Positions 19,537-29,290 are shown, counted from the stretch's first letter. The stretch is 64,000 bases of DNA from Asaccharospora irregularis DSM 2635 (GCF_900129815.1 NZ_FQWX01000011.1:1-64000); one strand, 5' to 3'. Program-made: numbers and translations. The notes: generated by a model from the sequence alone, not told the origin.

Positions 19537-19572
19537 AGAAGAGATATAATTGAGAAATGTATTATTATAGGG

Positions 19573-19612
19573 GGCTGATTCTGGTGATTTACCAGCATCG
19601 GCTCTTTAAAAT
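19573..19612 (+). terminator. terminator after purB
   Basis: A 13-bp stem (19573-19585 with 19591-19603, one mismatch, G-U pairs) with a 5-nt loop is followed by CTTTAAAATTTTT. Confidence 0.75.
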
Positions 19613-19794
19613 TTTTAGCAAAATAACTAGGTTAAATCCATATTTTCTTTGTTTAGTTGAGAAAACATATTATATAGTTTTGATTTAAAATATATTAGAT
19701 AAAATTGATGAAAAAGTATTGTTATTGGTCTGTTTTTAATGTAAACTATAGTGTGAGTTATCAATTAGTAAAATCAAACATCTGGGGTGATATA

Positions 19795-20247
19795 ATGGAA
19801 TGTATAGTAAATGATACAATCAACTTTTTGTCTAAGACTTTTCCTAAAATTTATTCAAGTTTATATTTAAACTATCTAAAAAAGTATTCCGCAAACTACG
19901 ACGTAAATAAAACACAATTAAGAGCTTTAATGTTTATAAAGAATAATGGATCTATAAGTATGACCGATTTATGTTCAAAATTAAACATAGAAAAGGGAAG
20001 TCTAACCAGTATGGTGGATGATCTTACTGAAAAAGGATATGTTGTTAGAGAACGCGACTTAGGGGATAGAAGAAAATATTTAATAAATATCACAGAAAGT
20101 GGAGTAAAAATAGCATCTGATTTTATTGAAAAATTAAATGTTGAATTAGAGGAAAAGCTTTTCAGTTTAGACGAAGAAGATCAAGGAAAATATACTCAAG
20201 CAATAAATACTCTTCAGTATATTTTAAGCAAAGAACAATTTAATTAG
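19795..20247 (+). CDS. MarR family transcriptional regulator
   Basis: 150-aa winged-helix regulator. The HTH runs from ISMTDLCSKLNIEKGSLTSMV to the wing with the MarR-typical D-x-GDRRKYLI (ERDLGDRRKYLINIT). The open frame extends to 19705, but the SD GGGGTGA (19784-19790) and family length support the ATG at 19795. It is convergent with the aminotransferase and has no obvious co-transcribed target. The ligand is unknown. Confidence 0.9.
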   Translation: MECIVNDTINFLSKTFPKIYSSLYLNYLKKYSANYDVNKTQLRALMFIKNNGSISMTDLCSKLNIEKGSLTSMVDDLTEKGYVVRERDLGDRRKYLINITESGVKIASDFIEKLNVELEEKLFSLDEEDQGKYTQAINTLQYILSKEQFN

Positions 20248-20285
20248 ATTTAAAAATATAAGTCGATATTTTTATTTTATAATAA

Positions 20286-20313
20286 AAAAGCTACCTTTTA
20301 AAAGGTAGCTTTT
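20286..20313. terminator. bidirectional terminator between marR and aminotransferase
   Basis: A perfect 28-bp palindrome with A-run and T-run edges serves both convergent genes. Confidence 0.85.
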
Positions 20314-20324
20314 CTTTATATTTA

Positions 20325-21524
20325 TTAAGCTTTAGGTAAAGCTAAGTATTGTTCTAAACCTTCTTTTAATAATACGGCAGCTTTGTGAAGATCTTTTTCG
20401 TTTAATATATAAGCAAGTCTTACTTCGTCACGTCCTAAGCCTGGAGTAGCGTAGAATCCTTCAGCTGGTGTAACCATAACAGTTTCGTTATCTTTGCTGA
20501 ATTCTTTTAACATCCATATAACGAAATCTTCAGCATTTTCAACTGGTAATTTAGCAACTATATAGAATGCACCAGTTGGTTTTTCACATATAACTCCTTC
20601 AACTTTCATTAATTCATTGTATAAAACATCTCTTCTATGTCTGTATTCTTCATTAACTTCTTTGAAGTAAGAAGCTGGAGTTTTGTATAATGCAACTGCA
20701 CCTATTTGTTCTAGTGTAGGAACACAAAGTCTTCCTTGACATAATTTAAGTATTTCAGCTATAAGTCCTTTGTTTTTAGAAGCTATAGAACCTATTCTAG
20801 CTCCACAAGCACTGTATCTCTTAGAAACACTGTCTATTATTATAACTCTGTCTTCTACTTCTTTTATGTTACCAAAGCTTGTATACTCAAGTCCATCATA
20901 AACGAACTCTCTATAAACTTCGTCAGAAACTATCCATAAATCGTTTTCCTTAGCTATTTCAGCGATCATATGAAGCTCTTCAGTAGTATATATAGCTCCA
21001 GTTGGGTTTCCTGGATTAGAAAGTAATATAGCTCTAGTTTTATCATTTATTCTAGAAACGATTTCCTCTTTAGAAGGTAAATGGAATCCGTTTTCTGCTT
21101 TTGTAGTTATAGGATTAACTTCTATATTTACTGATTGACCAAATCCATTGTAGTTAGTGTAGAATGGTTCTGGAACTAATATGTTATCTCCTGGGTCACA
21201 AATAGCCATCATAGTGAATAATAAAGCTTCACTACCACCGTTAGTTACTAATAACTCATCTTTTCCAAAATGCATGTCATAAGTTTTGTAGTAGTCTTGA
21301 AGAGCTGATATTAACTCTGGAATACCTTGAGATACTGCATACTCTAATACTTCACTATCGAAATTTTTAACTGCATCAAAGAAACCTTTTGGAGTCTTTA
21401 TGTCAGGTTGACCGATATTTAAGTGATATACTTTTATACCTTTGTCTTTAGCTTCTTGTGCAATAGGAACTAATTTTCTTATTGGAGAAGCTTGCATAGA
21501 ACTTACTCTGTTTGAATATTTCAT
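20325..21524 (-). CDS. pyridoxal-phosphate aminotransferase, class I/II (aspartate type)
   Basis: 399-aa fold-type I aminotransferase. NPGNPTGAIY and SDEVYREFVYDG are the substrate and cofactor region motifs, and the PLP Lys is in SVSKRYSACGARIG near residue 236; the C-terminal Arg is in DEVRLAY. The Lys context (SKRYSACGARIG) and length resemble the aspartate aminotransferases of clostridia. The SD AGGGGG lies just upstream on the minus strand (21534-21539). The exact amino donor is not determined. Confidence 0.9.
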   Translation of the reverse strand: MKYSNRVSSMQASPIRKLVPIAQEAKDKGIKVYHLNIGQPDIKTPKGFFDAVKNFDSEVLEYAVSQGIPELISALQDYYKTYDMHFGKDELLVTNGGSEALLFTMMAICDPGDNILVPEPFYTNYNGFGQSVNIEVNPITTKAENGFHLPSKEEIVSRINDKTRAILLSNPGNPTGAIYTTEELHMIAEIAKENDLWIVSDEVYREFVYDGLEYTSFGNIKEVEDRVIIIDSVSKRYSACGARIGSIASKNKGLIAEILKLCQGRLCVPTLEQIGAVALYKTPASYFKEVNEEYRHRRDVLYNELMKVEGVICEKPTGAFYIVAKLPVENAEDFVIWMLKEFSKDNETVMVTPAEGFYATPGLGRDEVRLAYILNEKDLHKAAVLLKEGLEQYLALPKA

Positions 21525-21889
21525 TTTAAAATACCCCCTAAATTAATCAAAATTAATAAATATTTAAAGGCGATAAACCCTTGTCCATGAATATAATAAC
21601 ACAATTGCTAGTAAAAATCAGCAAAAAATAAAAATATAACCGTATAATATATTTTTAACAAATTAAAACAAAAAGATTGCAAAAACTACAAAAAAAGGCC
21701 TTAATTTGATATTAAAGTACACTATAAAATTGCTAATTAAAGAAAATTTTTAAAATTATGATCATTATATGTATCATGTTTGCCAATAGATTGAAAAGAA
21801 ACAGGATTTACTATATGCTATAAAATAATATATAAAATTTATAGTATAATTATATTAATAAAAATCTACTAAGTTAAGAGGTGTTATAA
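21525..21889. other. 365-bp AT-rich divergent intergenic region
   Basis: Holds the promoters of the divergent aminotransferase and GalT-like genes. I see no coding frame, RNA gene or clear repeat; TATAAA- and TATAAT-like boxes are too many in this AT-rich stretch to choose one. Confidence 0.5.
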
Positions 21890-22837
21890 GTGAAAGAAAT
21901 GAGAGTAGACGCTCTTACTAATGATATGGTCATATTTGCTGAGGATAGAACAAAAAGACCTATAGATAAAGTTAATACAAATGATGAAGAGGAAATTGTT
22001 AGTGAGTATGAAAAAGATTGTCCATTTTGTAAGGGTAATGAAAAATATATACCAGAAGAAACATTTAAAATAGAGGATGAAAATGGATGGGTTTGTAAAT
22101 CTATATACAATAAATTTCCTATAATAGACCAGGATTCAGAGAATATAAAGGGGGTTCATGAGGTTATTATAGAAACTAGTAAACACAACAAGACCTTTTA
22201 CAATATGAACGTAAGTGAATTTGAAAATTTATTTACTGTTTATAAAAATAGGTATGAGTCTTTAAGTAATTATAAAGATACTGAGTATATTAGTATATTT
22301 AAAAATTTCCTGAGAAAGGCAGGAGCATCTTTGCAACATCCACATTCTCAGATAGTATCGCTACCTATAATACCCCCAGAGGTTAACAATGAAATAGAAA
22401 TTGCGAAAAATTACTATGATACAAACAACAGAAGTTTATATGAGGATATTATAAAGGAAGAAATAAGTTATGGAAAGAGGGTTATCCATAATAGTGAGAA
22501 TTTTTTAGTTATAGTTCCATATGCTACCAAATATAATGGTGAAGTTAGAATTATATTTAAACAAAATATAAAACTTAATCAATTAAAAATAGATAGTATA
22601 AATGAAATCTCCAATATATTTGTGAAGTTATTTGAAAATTTATATAATGAGAGAGGGTATATGCCATTTAATTTGTTTATTCACACTCATCCTGTAAAAG
22701 GAGGAACTGAAAAATATTATAATACTCATATTCACATAGTTCCAAGAAGGTATAGTTTTGGAGGGTTTGAACTAAGTATGGGCGTTTATGTGGCATCTAC
22801 AAATCCAGAACAATTAGCCCAAAGATTAAAGTTTTAG
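21890..22837 (+). CDS. GalT-like HIT-superfamily nucleotidyltransferase
   Basis: 315 aa. N-terminal CPFCKG looks like a zinc site, as in galactose-1-phosphate uridylyltransferase, and the active-site motif is HPHSQI near residue 150; a second pair of histidines is in NTHIHIVPRR near 285. GalT proper has HPHGQ, while Ser in this position is found in diadenosine-polyphosphate phosphorylases and other relatives, so the substrate is open. The start is GTG with SD AGAGGTG 6 bp away; an in-frame ATG at 21899 is farther from the SD. No other galactose genes are near. Confidence 0.8.
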   Translation: MKEMRVDALTNDMVIFAEDRTKRPIDKVNTNDEEEIVSEYEKDCPFCKGNEKYIPEETFKIEDENGWVCKSIYNKFPIIDQDSENIKGVHEVIIETSKHNKTFYNMNVSEFENLFTVYKNRYESLSNYKDTEYISIFKNFLRKAGASLQHPHSQIVSLPIIPPEVNNEIEIAKNYYDTNNRSLYEDIIKEEISYGKRVIHNSENFLVIVPYATKYNGEVRIIFKQNIKLNQLKIDSINEISNIFVKLFENLYNERGYMPFNLFIHTHPVKGGTEKYYNTHIHIVPRRYSFGGFELSMGVYVASTNPEQLAQRLKF

Positions 22838-22863
22838 CTAAGTTTCAGAATAAAATAAATGTA

Positions 22864-22902
22864 TTTACAATGGTAAACATATTTAAAAGTGGGTAATATA
22901 AT
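22864..22902 (+). promoter_or_regulatory. exonuclease III gene promoter with small dyad
   Basis: TAAACA (22874-22879), 17 bp, TATAAT (22897-22902). The dyad TTTAC-AATG-GTAAA (22864-22877) overlaps the -35 box and could be an operator. Confidence 0.45.
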
Positions 22903-22936
22903 AAATATGAAAATTAACTAGGCAAAGGAGAAAGGT

Positions 22937-23692
22937 ATGAAATTTATATCATGGAACGTAAATGGATTAAGAGCCTGTGTAGGCAAGGGGTTTTTAGATT
23001 TTTTTAAAGAGGTCGATGCAGATATATTCTGTTTGCAGGAAACAAAACTACAGGAAGGCCAAATAGATTTAGACTTAGAAGGATATCACCAATATTGGAA
23101 TTATGCTGAGAAAAAGGGATATTCAGGTACTGCGATATTCACAAAAGAAAAACCGTTAAACATAATATATGGTATTGATATAGAGGAACATGATAAAGAA
23201 GGAAGAGTTATAACTTTAGAATTCGATAAGTTTTATTTTGTAACGGTATACACTCCAAACTCTCAAAGTGAATTAAAGAGGCTAGAGTATAGGATGAAGT
23301 GGGAGGACGATTTTAGAGACTATCTATTGAAATTAGATAATAAAAAACCGGTTATAGTATGTGGGGATTTAAATGTGGCCCACAAGGAAATAGATTTAAA
23401 AAATCCAAAAACAAATAGAAAAAATGCAGGTTTTAGTGACGAGGAGAGAGAAAAGTTTACAGAACTTTTAAATAGTGGTTTTATAGATACTTATAGATAT
23501 TTCTATCCTGATGCCGAAGGAGTGTACTCTTGGTGGTCATATAGATTTAATGCAAGAAAGAATAATGCAGGATGGAGAATTGATTATTTTGTAGCATCTA
23601 AAAAACTAGAAGACAATTTATTAGATGCAAAAATACATACAGATATCTTAGGATCAGATCATTGTCCTGTAGAACTACAGATAAAATATTAA
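22937..23692 (+). CDS. xth: exodeoxyribonuclease III
   Basis: AP endonuclease and 3-prime exonuclease of base-excision repair (251 aa). Endonuclease/exonuclease/phosphatase fold: WNVNGLRA at the N terminus, the metal-binding Glu in LQETKL, GDLNVAH near residue 144 and the C-terminal GSDHCPVEL with the catalytic His. The SD AAAGGAGAAAGG precedes the ATG. It resembles Bacillus ExoA in length. Confidence 0.95.
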   Translation: MKFISWNVNGLRACVGKGFLDFFKEVDADIFCLQETKLQEGQIDLDLEGYHQYWNYAEKKGYSGTAIFTKEKPLNIIYGIDIEEHDKEGRVITLEFDKFYFVTVYTPNSQSELKRLEYRMKWEDDFRDYLLKLDNKKPVIVCGDLNVAHKEIDLKNPKTNRKNAGFSDEEREKFTELLNSGFIDTYRYFYPDAEGVYSWWSYRFNARKNNAGWRIDYFVASKKLEDNLLDAKIHTDILGSDHCPVELQIKY

Positions 23693-23777
23693 AAATTAGT
23701 CATATGCTCCCAAAAGTATTAATAAAATAATATAGATTAAAACTTATATTATAAATGATGCTAAAAGGAGGAAGAAG

Positions 23778-24104
23778 ATGGATTTATTAACTCTTAAGAA
23801 CAAACTAGAAAAAGGAAGATATTTAGGTGGAAAAGAGATATATATAAAATCTGGGGATGTAATATGTGGAATAGAATCTATATACAAAGATAAAGATAAT
23901 AAATACATAGCTCTGCTTAAGTCAAAGGAAGAGACAATATTAGTAGATGATTTTCTAGAAATAATAGAACAAATCAATAATGAAATAGGAAATGTAGATG
24001 TGTTTATATCTGATAGTGAATATAATAGAGAAGAAAAAAATGAAGTTGAATCAATAGAATTTGCTCAGTACGAAACTATGAAGGTTCTATTTATAAATAT
24101 TTAA
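23778..24104 (+). CDS. hypothetical protein (108 aa)
   Basis: Unrecognised. The protein is charged with no signal peptide or membrane segment. The first 60 residues have short beta-strand-like stretches (GGKEIYIKSGDVICGIESIYK) with a conserved-looking glycine pattern; the rest is acidic. A strong SD (AAAGGAGGAAG) precedes the ATG and a terminator follows, so it is a real single-gene unit. Confidence 0.7.
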   Translation: MDLLTLKNKLEKGRYLGGKEIYIKSGDVICGIESIYKDKDNKYIALLKSKEETILVDDFLEIIEQINNEIGNVDVFISDSEYNREEKNEVESIEFAQYETMKVLFINI

Positions 24105-24114
24105 TAATCTAAAT

Positions 24115-24163
24115 AAAAATACTCTGATTTAAATTAATTTATAATTTAGATCGGAGTATTTTT
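24115..24163. terminator. bidirectional terminator
   Basis: Arms 24115-24127 and 24151-24163 (AAAAATACTCTGA with TCGGAGTATTTTT) pair between convergent genes. Confidence 0.75.
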
Positions 24164-24181
24164 AGATTAAGTTATTTTTTG

Positions 24182-24961
24182 TTATTTTAATCTATCTTTT
24201 TTTAGAGGAATATCATATAAGAATTGATTTGTTTTACCCATCTTATAAGATAATTCTATTATCATTTCTTCTTCTTTGGTTAAGTTCCGTCCGAGGATTT
24301 TTTTAAATTCTTCAAATAGTTTATTATAGTCAACTTTTTTCTTTTCAGTACGCCTAATAGATTTAGGTACGATTGGTGTATAGGTATATATACTTGGAAC
24401 CATACTTGGATTATATATTTTCATAAATACTTTAGCTGTATAATATGCATCATTCAAAGCATTATGATAAGACTTTTCTTCATCTAAATTTAACATGGAA
24501 ATAGCATTTTGTAGTCCAACACTTTTTCCAGAAGGATTATTAAAATAAACAGATGCGTGGTGTTGGATATTAATATACAACTTAGGTAAGTTTTTAGTTT
24601 TCAAATTGTGATAGTTTATATTTCTATATAATTCTTTTAAATCACCAGTTCCCCATACACATAAGATAGAGTCGTTAGAATTTATAAATTTCTTGAATTC
24701 CTTATATACATAAGGAAATGTTTTTGAATCCTTTATATCTGACATTTTAATCCCAGTCATCTGTCCTATAAAGGGATGAATGGCTTTATATATAGTAGGT
24801 TTAATATAACTATTAAAAGTATCTATTATATGAAAGTGAGAGTCTAATTTGATAGCGCCTATTTGAATGATTTCAAAAGGACATTTTTCATTAGAGATAG
24901 TTTTATTTAGAGTCTTATCAAAACCCTGGTTAAACTCTAAATCAAAAATTATGTATTCCAT
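24182..24961 (-). CDS. DEDDh 3-prime exonuclease (KapD/epsilon-like)
   Basis: 259-aa RNase T/DNA polymerase III epsilon-type exonuclease. The first acid pair is in IIFDLEFNQG (D7, E9), the third near VWGTGDLKEL and the Exo III motif H-x4-D is YHNALNDAYYTA near residue 160-170. It is similar in size and N terminus to KapD-type proteins. The C-terminal 60 residues are basic and could contact nucleic acid. The substrate (RNA or DNA) is not determined. Confidence 0.85.
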   Translation of the reverse strand: MEYIIFDLEFNQGFDKTLNKTISNEKCPFEIIQIGAIKLDSHFHIIDTFNSYIKPTIYKAIHPFIGQMTGIKMSDIKDSKTFPYVYKEFKKFINSNDSILCVWGTGDLKELYRNINYHNLKTKNLPKLYINIQHHASVYFNNPSGKSVGLQNAISMLNLDEEKSYHNALNDAYYTAKVFMKIYNPSMVPSIYTYTPIVPKSIRRTEKKKVDYNKLFEEFKKILGRNLTKEEEMIIELSYKMGKTNQFLYDIPLKKDRLK

Positions 24962-25392
24962 ATTGCCTGTCTCCTAAATTTTTATTTTATGTATTTAAGT
25001 TTATAAAAAATAGTTCTTTGTTTAGTATACCCTATATTTATAAAAATGTTAAATTAATATATCTAAAAATATTATAATAATATTTAAGGTAAAAGCTAGA
25101 TAATTTAAAAAATTGGAAATTTATATTACTATGTTGTAATATAAAATAAAATGATTAAAAAAAACAAAAAATATTGCGAACTTTCATGCTGTAATATATA
25201 ATAATATAAACAGAAATACGAATAAAAAAAATATATAACAAATTAAAGTACATATTATATGCAAGATTATTTATTTTGTAATATAACATTATGATTTTTT
25301 AGAATAGTATGTCTTATTAAAAGATATTATAGCATACTGTATATAGTTTAATTTAGAAAGTTTGAAGCATAGCTTATTAAGGGAGTGAAAAG
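24962..25392. other. 431-bp divergent intergenic region upstream of glnA
   Basis: Very AT-rich with no coding frame. It holds three copies of TGTAATATA (25135, 25190, 25277) and a stem-loop AGTATG/CATACT (25306-25311 with 25333-25338) within 90 bp of the glutamine synthetase start. I cannot assign either to a known regulator. Confidence 0.4.
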
Positions 25393-27291
25393 ATGAACCA
25401 CCTATTGTATGTAATTGAAAAGGATAAACATAATGAGAAAGACCTAAAGGAGATATTAAGCCAGCATAAGAATATAAGATTTGTTTCTCTAATGGGTGTA
25501 GACTTAGGAGGAAATGCAACAGATGAGAAAATACCTATAGAAATATTTTTAGAGGATATAGATGGATTTTTGAAGTCTGCTGTACAGACTGATGGCTCAA
25601 GTGTTGAGCTTTACAATATAGCTACATTAAATAATGCAAAAGTTGATATAATGCCTGATAAGGATTGCAAATGGTATGTAGATTACAATATGGAACATAT
25701 AGATGATGAAGTTAATTTACCTGTTGGAACCCTTAAGATACCGGCATTTTTAATACATTGTAACAAAAAGGTATGCTCAAGAGGTATACTACAAAAAGCG
25801 GATAGATATTTTAAGGAATCTATGTTTGATCTATTTGAAAAGTATCCTCATTTAATAAAAAATATAGGGATAGATTCAAAAGATGAAATAGAAGATATAG
25901 TTTTAACTGCGGCTACAGAATTAGAGTTTTGGGTAAACACGCCAGAGGATAAGGCTGATTTAGAAAAACTTTATGTATCACAGAGTTTAAAAGAGCAATA
26001 TTGGAAGAGAACTCACGGTATAATAAGAACTTGTTTAGAACAAAGTTTGATAGTTCTTCAGAGATTGGGAATAGAACCAGAAATGGCTCATAAAGAAGTA
26101 GGAGGTATAAACAGCTCTATAAGTATAGAGGGGAAAACTAATCATGCTATGGAACAATTAGAGGTTTCGTGGAAGTTCTCATCCCCACTACAAGCTGCTG
26201 ACAATGAGTTATTAGTAAGGGATGTTATAGAGGATGTATTTACATCACATGGTTTAGAAGTAACATTTAAAGCAAAGCCTATACACGGTGTTGCAGGAAG
26301 TGGAGGCCATACACATGTGGGTGTTGCAGCCAAACTAACAAACGGTTCAATCAAAAATTTATTTGCACCAAGAGATATGAAGGAAGATTATCTAAGTGAA
26401 ATTGGATATGGTGCGCTTATGGGAATGCTTTATAATTATGAGGTATTGAACCCAATTGTAACAGCATCAAATGACGGATTTAATAGATTGGTTCCCGGGT
26501 TTGAAGCTCCTGTTTGTATAGTTACTTCTTTAGGTCATTCATATAGTGTGCCTTCAAGAAATAGATCGGTTTTAGTAGGTCTTATAAGAGATATGAAAAA
26601 CCCCAAAACGGTAAGACTTGAGTTAAGATCTCCAAATCCATTGTCAAACACTTACTTAGTCATAGCAGGTTGTTACCAAACTATGCTAGATGGCATAAAG
26701 GCTGCAGCTGAAAGTAAACTTACTACAAAAGAGCTAGAAAAAGAATTATCTAAGGATGTAGGTCAAGAAAGTTTTTATTTAGAAAAAGATAGGGCGTATA
26801 GGGATGAAAATGATGTATTTGAGTATTATAGTTTAGAGGAAAGGAACTCAAGATTTTCAGTTCCACCAGAAACTGTTTATGAAAATATGAAAAACCTAGA
26901 AATATATTCTTTTAAACTGAAATCATTAAAACAAGGAAATGTTTTTACAGATGAGATAATTGAATCATTTAAAGTAGGAGCTATAGATAAGTGGCAAAAG
27001 AAACTAATAAATAGAATTATCGAAAATAATATGAAGGTAATAAGAAGTTTTGTCAAGCTACATGACAAGGAAAATATGGATGCCTTAGATGAGGTTGCAT
27101 GGAATACTATTTCAGATATGAAATTTAAGATAATGAAAGATACTCTAACTAGAAAGTCTTTGTTTACTCAGATAAAAGAGGCTGTAGAGAATAAGGATTA
27201 TGAGACGGCCTCAAATCTTCAAATAGAACTAAAGCATAATATGGAAGATATACAACAATTATATATGAAATACAAAAAGAATATATACTAA
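25393..27291 (+). CDS. glnA: glutamine synthetase, long clostridial form
   Basis: Makes glutamine from glutamate and ammonia. The catalytic beta-barrel motifs are present: TELEFW (metal Glu), GSGGHTHVGV near residue 300 in place of the usual GSGMHxH, and VPSRNRSV and RLELRSPNP in the ATP/glutamate region. At 632 aa it is longer than the ~445-470 aa GSI type and shorter than the ~700-aa GSIII; the last 150 residues are a helical extension (coiled-coil-like, rich in Lys/Glu). The SD AGGGAGTG precedes the ATG. The stop codon lies in a 16-bp imperfect tandem repeat. Confidence 0.9.
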   Translation: MNHLLYVIEKDKHNEKDLKEILSQHKNIRFVSLMGVDLGGNATDEKIPIEIFLEDIDGFLKSAVQTDGSSVELYNIATLNNAKVDIMPDKDCKWYVDYNMEHIDDEVNLPVGTLKIPAFLIHCNKKVCSRGILQKADRYFKESMFDLFEKYPHLIKNIGIDSKDEIEDIVLTAATELEFWVNTPEDKADLEKLYVSQSLKEQYWKRTHGIIRTCLEQSLIVLQRLGIEPEMAHKEVGGINSSISIEGKTNHAMEQLEVSWKFSSPLQAADNELLVRDVIEDVFTSHGLEVTFKAKPIHGVAGSGGHTHVGVAAKLTNGSIKNLFAPRDMKEDYLSEIGYGALMGMLYNYEVLNPIVTASNDGFNRLVPGFEAPVCIVTSLGHSYSVPSRNRSVLVGLIRDMKNPKTVRLELRSPNPLSNTYLVIAGCYQTMLDGIKAAAESKLTTKELEKELSKDVGQESFYLEKDRAYRDENDVFEYYSLEERNSRFSVPPETVYENMKNLEIYSFKLKSLKQGNVFTDEIIESFKVGAIDKWQKKLINRIIENNMKVIRSFVKLHDKENMDALDEVAWNTISDMKFKIMKDTLTRKSLFTQIKEAVENKDYETASNLQIELKHNMEDIQQLYMKYKKNIY

Positions 27292-27312
27292 GAAAGATAT
27301 ATACTAAAAAAG
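27281..27312 (+). repeat. 16-bp tandem repeat across the glnA stop
   Basis: ATATATACTAAGAAAG (27281-27296) is followed by ATATATACTAAAAAAG (27297-27312). The first copy contains the stop TAA at 27289-27291. Confidence 0.7.
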
Positions 27313-27348
27313 AGTCGATCTATAGAAATCTATAGGTTGACTCTTTTT
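27306..27348. terminator. bidirectional terminator after glnA
   Basis: An 18-bp imperfect stem (27306-27323 with 27331-27348) has A-run and T-run edges and serves convergent glnA and the parvulin gene. Confidence 0.8.
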
Positions 27349-27357
27349 ATTTAAATA

Positions 27358-28113
27358 TTAATCGTTAAATTTTACAGCTTCTTGGTATTTAGATTTAAGA
27401 TTGTTTATTTTGTTTGTATAAACTTCATTTTGTTTTTGGTACATTAAAGTTTTTTCTATTTCAGCTTCAACTTCCTCGTATGTAGATTCTCCACCTTTTT
27501 GAAGATCATCTAGTTTTATTATATGGTATCCAAATTGAGTTTTAACAGGACCTCTTAATTCTCCTTTGTTCATAGAGAATACAGCCTCTTCAAATTCAGG
27601 AACCATTTGACCTTTAGAGAAGTTTCCTAAATCACCACCAGCATCTTTAGATGGGCAACTAGAGTGTTGAGCTGCAGCATCTTCAAAAGATACTTCACCT
27701 GAATTTATTTTAGCAAGTATATCGTTAGCTTTTTCTTCATCATCTACTAATATATGTTTAGCAGAAGCTGTTTCTGGTTTATTGAAGCTAGCTTTATTAG
27801 CTTCGAAAAATGCTTTTTTATCTTCTTCAGTTAATGATACGCTAGATAAAACTTTATTTATAGCGTATTGCTTTAACACATTTTCTTCTATTTTTTTCAT
27901 TTCTGCCTTGAATCTCTCATCAGAATCTAAATTTTCTTCTTTAGCTTCTATAAAGAATAATTCTTGGTTAACTAGGTCTTGTAACAATTGTTTTTTTCCT
28001 TCTTCGTTATTGAAATGCATTGCTTGGTATGGATCCAATGTTTTTAATGCATTTTCAATGTCTAGGTTAGTGATTTCCTTTTCTCCAACTGTAGCTAAAA
28101 CTTTTTTTTCCAT
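27358..28113 (-). CDS. parvulin-type peptidyl-prolyl isomerase without signal peptide
   Basis: 251 aa. An N-terminal SurA/PrsA-like helical domain (to about residue 110) is followed by a PpiC domain: SAKHILVDDEEKA, GGDLGNFSKGQMVPEFE and the closing FGYHIIKLDD. Unlike PrsA it begins MEKKVLATVGEKEIT with no signal peptide or lipobox, so it should act in the cytoplasm. The SD is AAGGAGT. It catalyses proline isomerisation or chaperones folding; clients are unknown. Confidence 0.88.
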   Translation of the reverse strand: MEKKVLATVGEKEITNLDIENALKTLDPYQAMHFNNEEGKKQLLQDLVNQELFFIEAKEENLDSDERFKAEMKKIEENVLKQYAINKVLSSVSLTEEDKKAFFEANKASFNKPETASAKHILVDDEEKANDILAKINSGEVSFEDAAAQHSSCPSKDAGGDLGNFSKGQMVPEFEEAVFSMNKGELRGPVKTQFGYHIIKLDDLQKGGESTYEEVEAEIEKTLMYQKQNEVYTNKINNLKSKYQEAVKFND

Positions 28114-28348
28114 TATTGTTTACTCCTTCATAATAATATTTAATAATTCTTTTATAATGCATAGGAAATTATATTCATTTTTAAATAATTTTTAACTATA
28201 ATTTATGTACATGCATTTCAAAAAAGTTAACCTATAAAATATTTAAGGAAAACTTTTTTATTATTAATATTAACCTTTATTTTTAATAATATCAGAAAAA
28301 TAGATTCATGTCTAATATTTACATAAAAACAATTATAAGTTATTTATA

Positions 28349-28768
28349 TTAATAAAATATAGTTATGACCGCTATTAGTATAGACCCAATAATACCTACT
28401 ACACCTTCATCTATTTTGTATTTAGCAACCTTTATGCATGAAAAATAGAAGTATATAGATATAAATATTAGTTTCAAGAAAAGAAACGTAAGGTTTTTAG
28501 GATATAGCAAAAAACTAAAAAGTGTAAATATAAAGGCTAAAATAGTGCTTAATCTATAGTAGATAACTATTTTTGTATAATTATGTGATTTTTTTAAGAA
28601 GAAATATAAAAATGATAATACATAAATAATGGATAGTATAAAGTATATTAAGCACAGACTGATTTCTATAGATAAATTTGATATAGCAACCCATTTATAC
28701 CAAATTATTGGCCAGAATATAAGTGATAAAAGTTTAAAGTAATTATCGAAAAATCTCTCGCTATTCAT
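28349..28768 (-). CDS. hypothetical membrane protein (139 aa, four helices)
   Basis: Not recognised. Four hydrophobic helices (LLSLIFWPIIWYKWVAI, ICLIYFILSIIYVLSFLY, STILAFIFTLFSFLLY, GIIGSILIAVITIFY) in a basic protein. The frame opens at GTG 28774, but the SD AGAGGA is only 3 nt from it, while ATG 28768 is at 9 nt; I chose the ATG. It has no partner gene: it is divergent from the TSCPD gene. Confidence 0.6.
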   Translation of the reverse strand: MNSERFFDNYFKLLSLIFWPIIWYKWVAISNLSIEISLCLIYFILSIIYVLSFLYFFLKKSHNYTKIVIYYRLSTILAFIFTLFSFLLYPKNLTFLFLKLIFISIYFYFSCIKVAKYKIDEGVVGIIGSILIAVITIFY

Positions 28769-28966
28769 TATCACACATCCTCTTCTAAAAAATATATTGA
28801 TTTTAAAAAATACACCTGCAAATAATTAAAATCATATCATATATATATATCAAATACCACAATTATTATACGTATATATCAAAAAAGATTAATAAATCAT
28901 GATGTTGAAATTTAGATGCATTAAAGTATTAAAAATGACATAAAACATTTAATAGGGGGTGTTTTT

Positions 28967-29218
28967 ATGTATAGGTATTATACTAGAGGAGTTTGTGCAA
29001 AATCAATACTTATTGACATAGAAGATGATGTTTTATTGGATGTTGTATTTGAAGGTGGATGTACTGGAAATTTGATAGCGATAAAGGGTTTGGTCGAAGG
29101 GAAAAACATTGACGATATAATAGATGCATTAGAAGATATACCTTGTAGGGGAAGAAGTACGTCCTGTCCAGATCAGTTGGCAAATGCACTTAAAATTTAT
29201 AAAAAATATGCAAAGTAA
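28967..29218 (+). CDS. TSCPD domain protein, TIGR03905 type
   Basis: 83-aa protein with the signature STSCPDQLANAL near its C terminus and three other cysteines (GVCAKS, GGCTGN, IPCRG). The TSCPD domain is shared with the C-terminal part of some vitamin B12-dependent ribonucleotide reductases, where it probably binds metal or nucleic acid. The function of the stand-alone form is unknown. The SD TAGGGGGTG precedes the ATG. Confidence 0.88.
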   Translation: MYRYYTRGVCAKSILIDIEDDVLLDVVFEGGCTGNLIAIKGLVEGKNIDDIIDALEDIPCRGRSTSCPDQLANALKIYKKYAK

Positions 29219-29233
29219 AGCTATGTTTTACAT

Positions 29234-29276
29234 AAAAAATTAGGTGCTAACTAAATAAGTTAGTACCTAATTTTTT
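29234..29276. terminator. bidirectional terminator
   Basis: A 19-bp stem (29234-29252 with 29258-29276) with A6 and T7 edges lies between convergent genes. Confidence 0.85.
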
Positions 29277-29290
29277 TGTATACATTTTCA

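Noticed and set aside
21890-22837. True galactose-1-phosphate uridylyltransferase of a Leloir operon
   Set aside because: The motif is HPHSQ rather than HPHGQ and no galK or galE is nearby, so I kept the family-level name.
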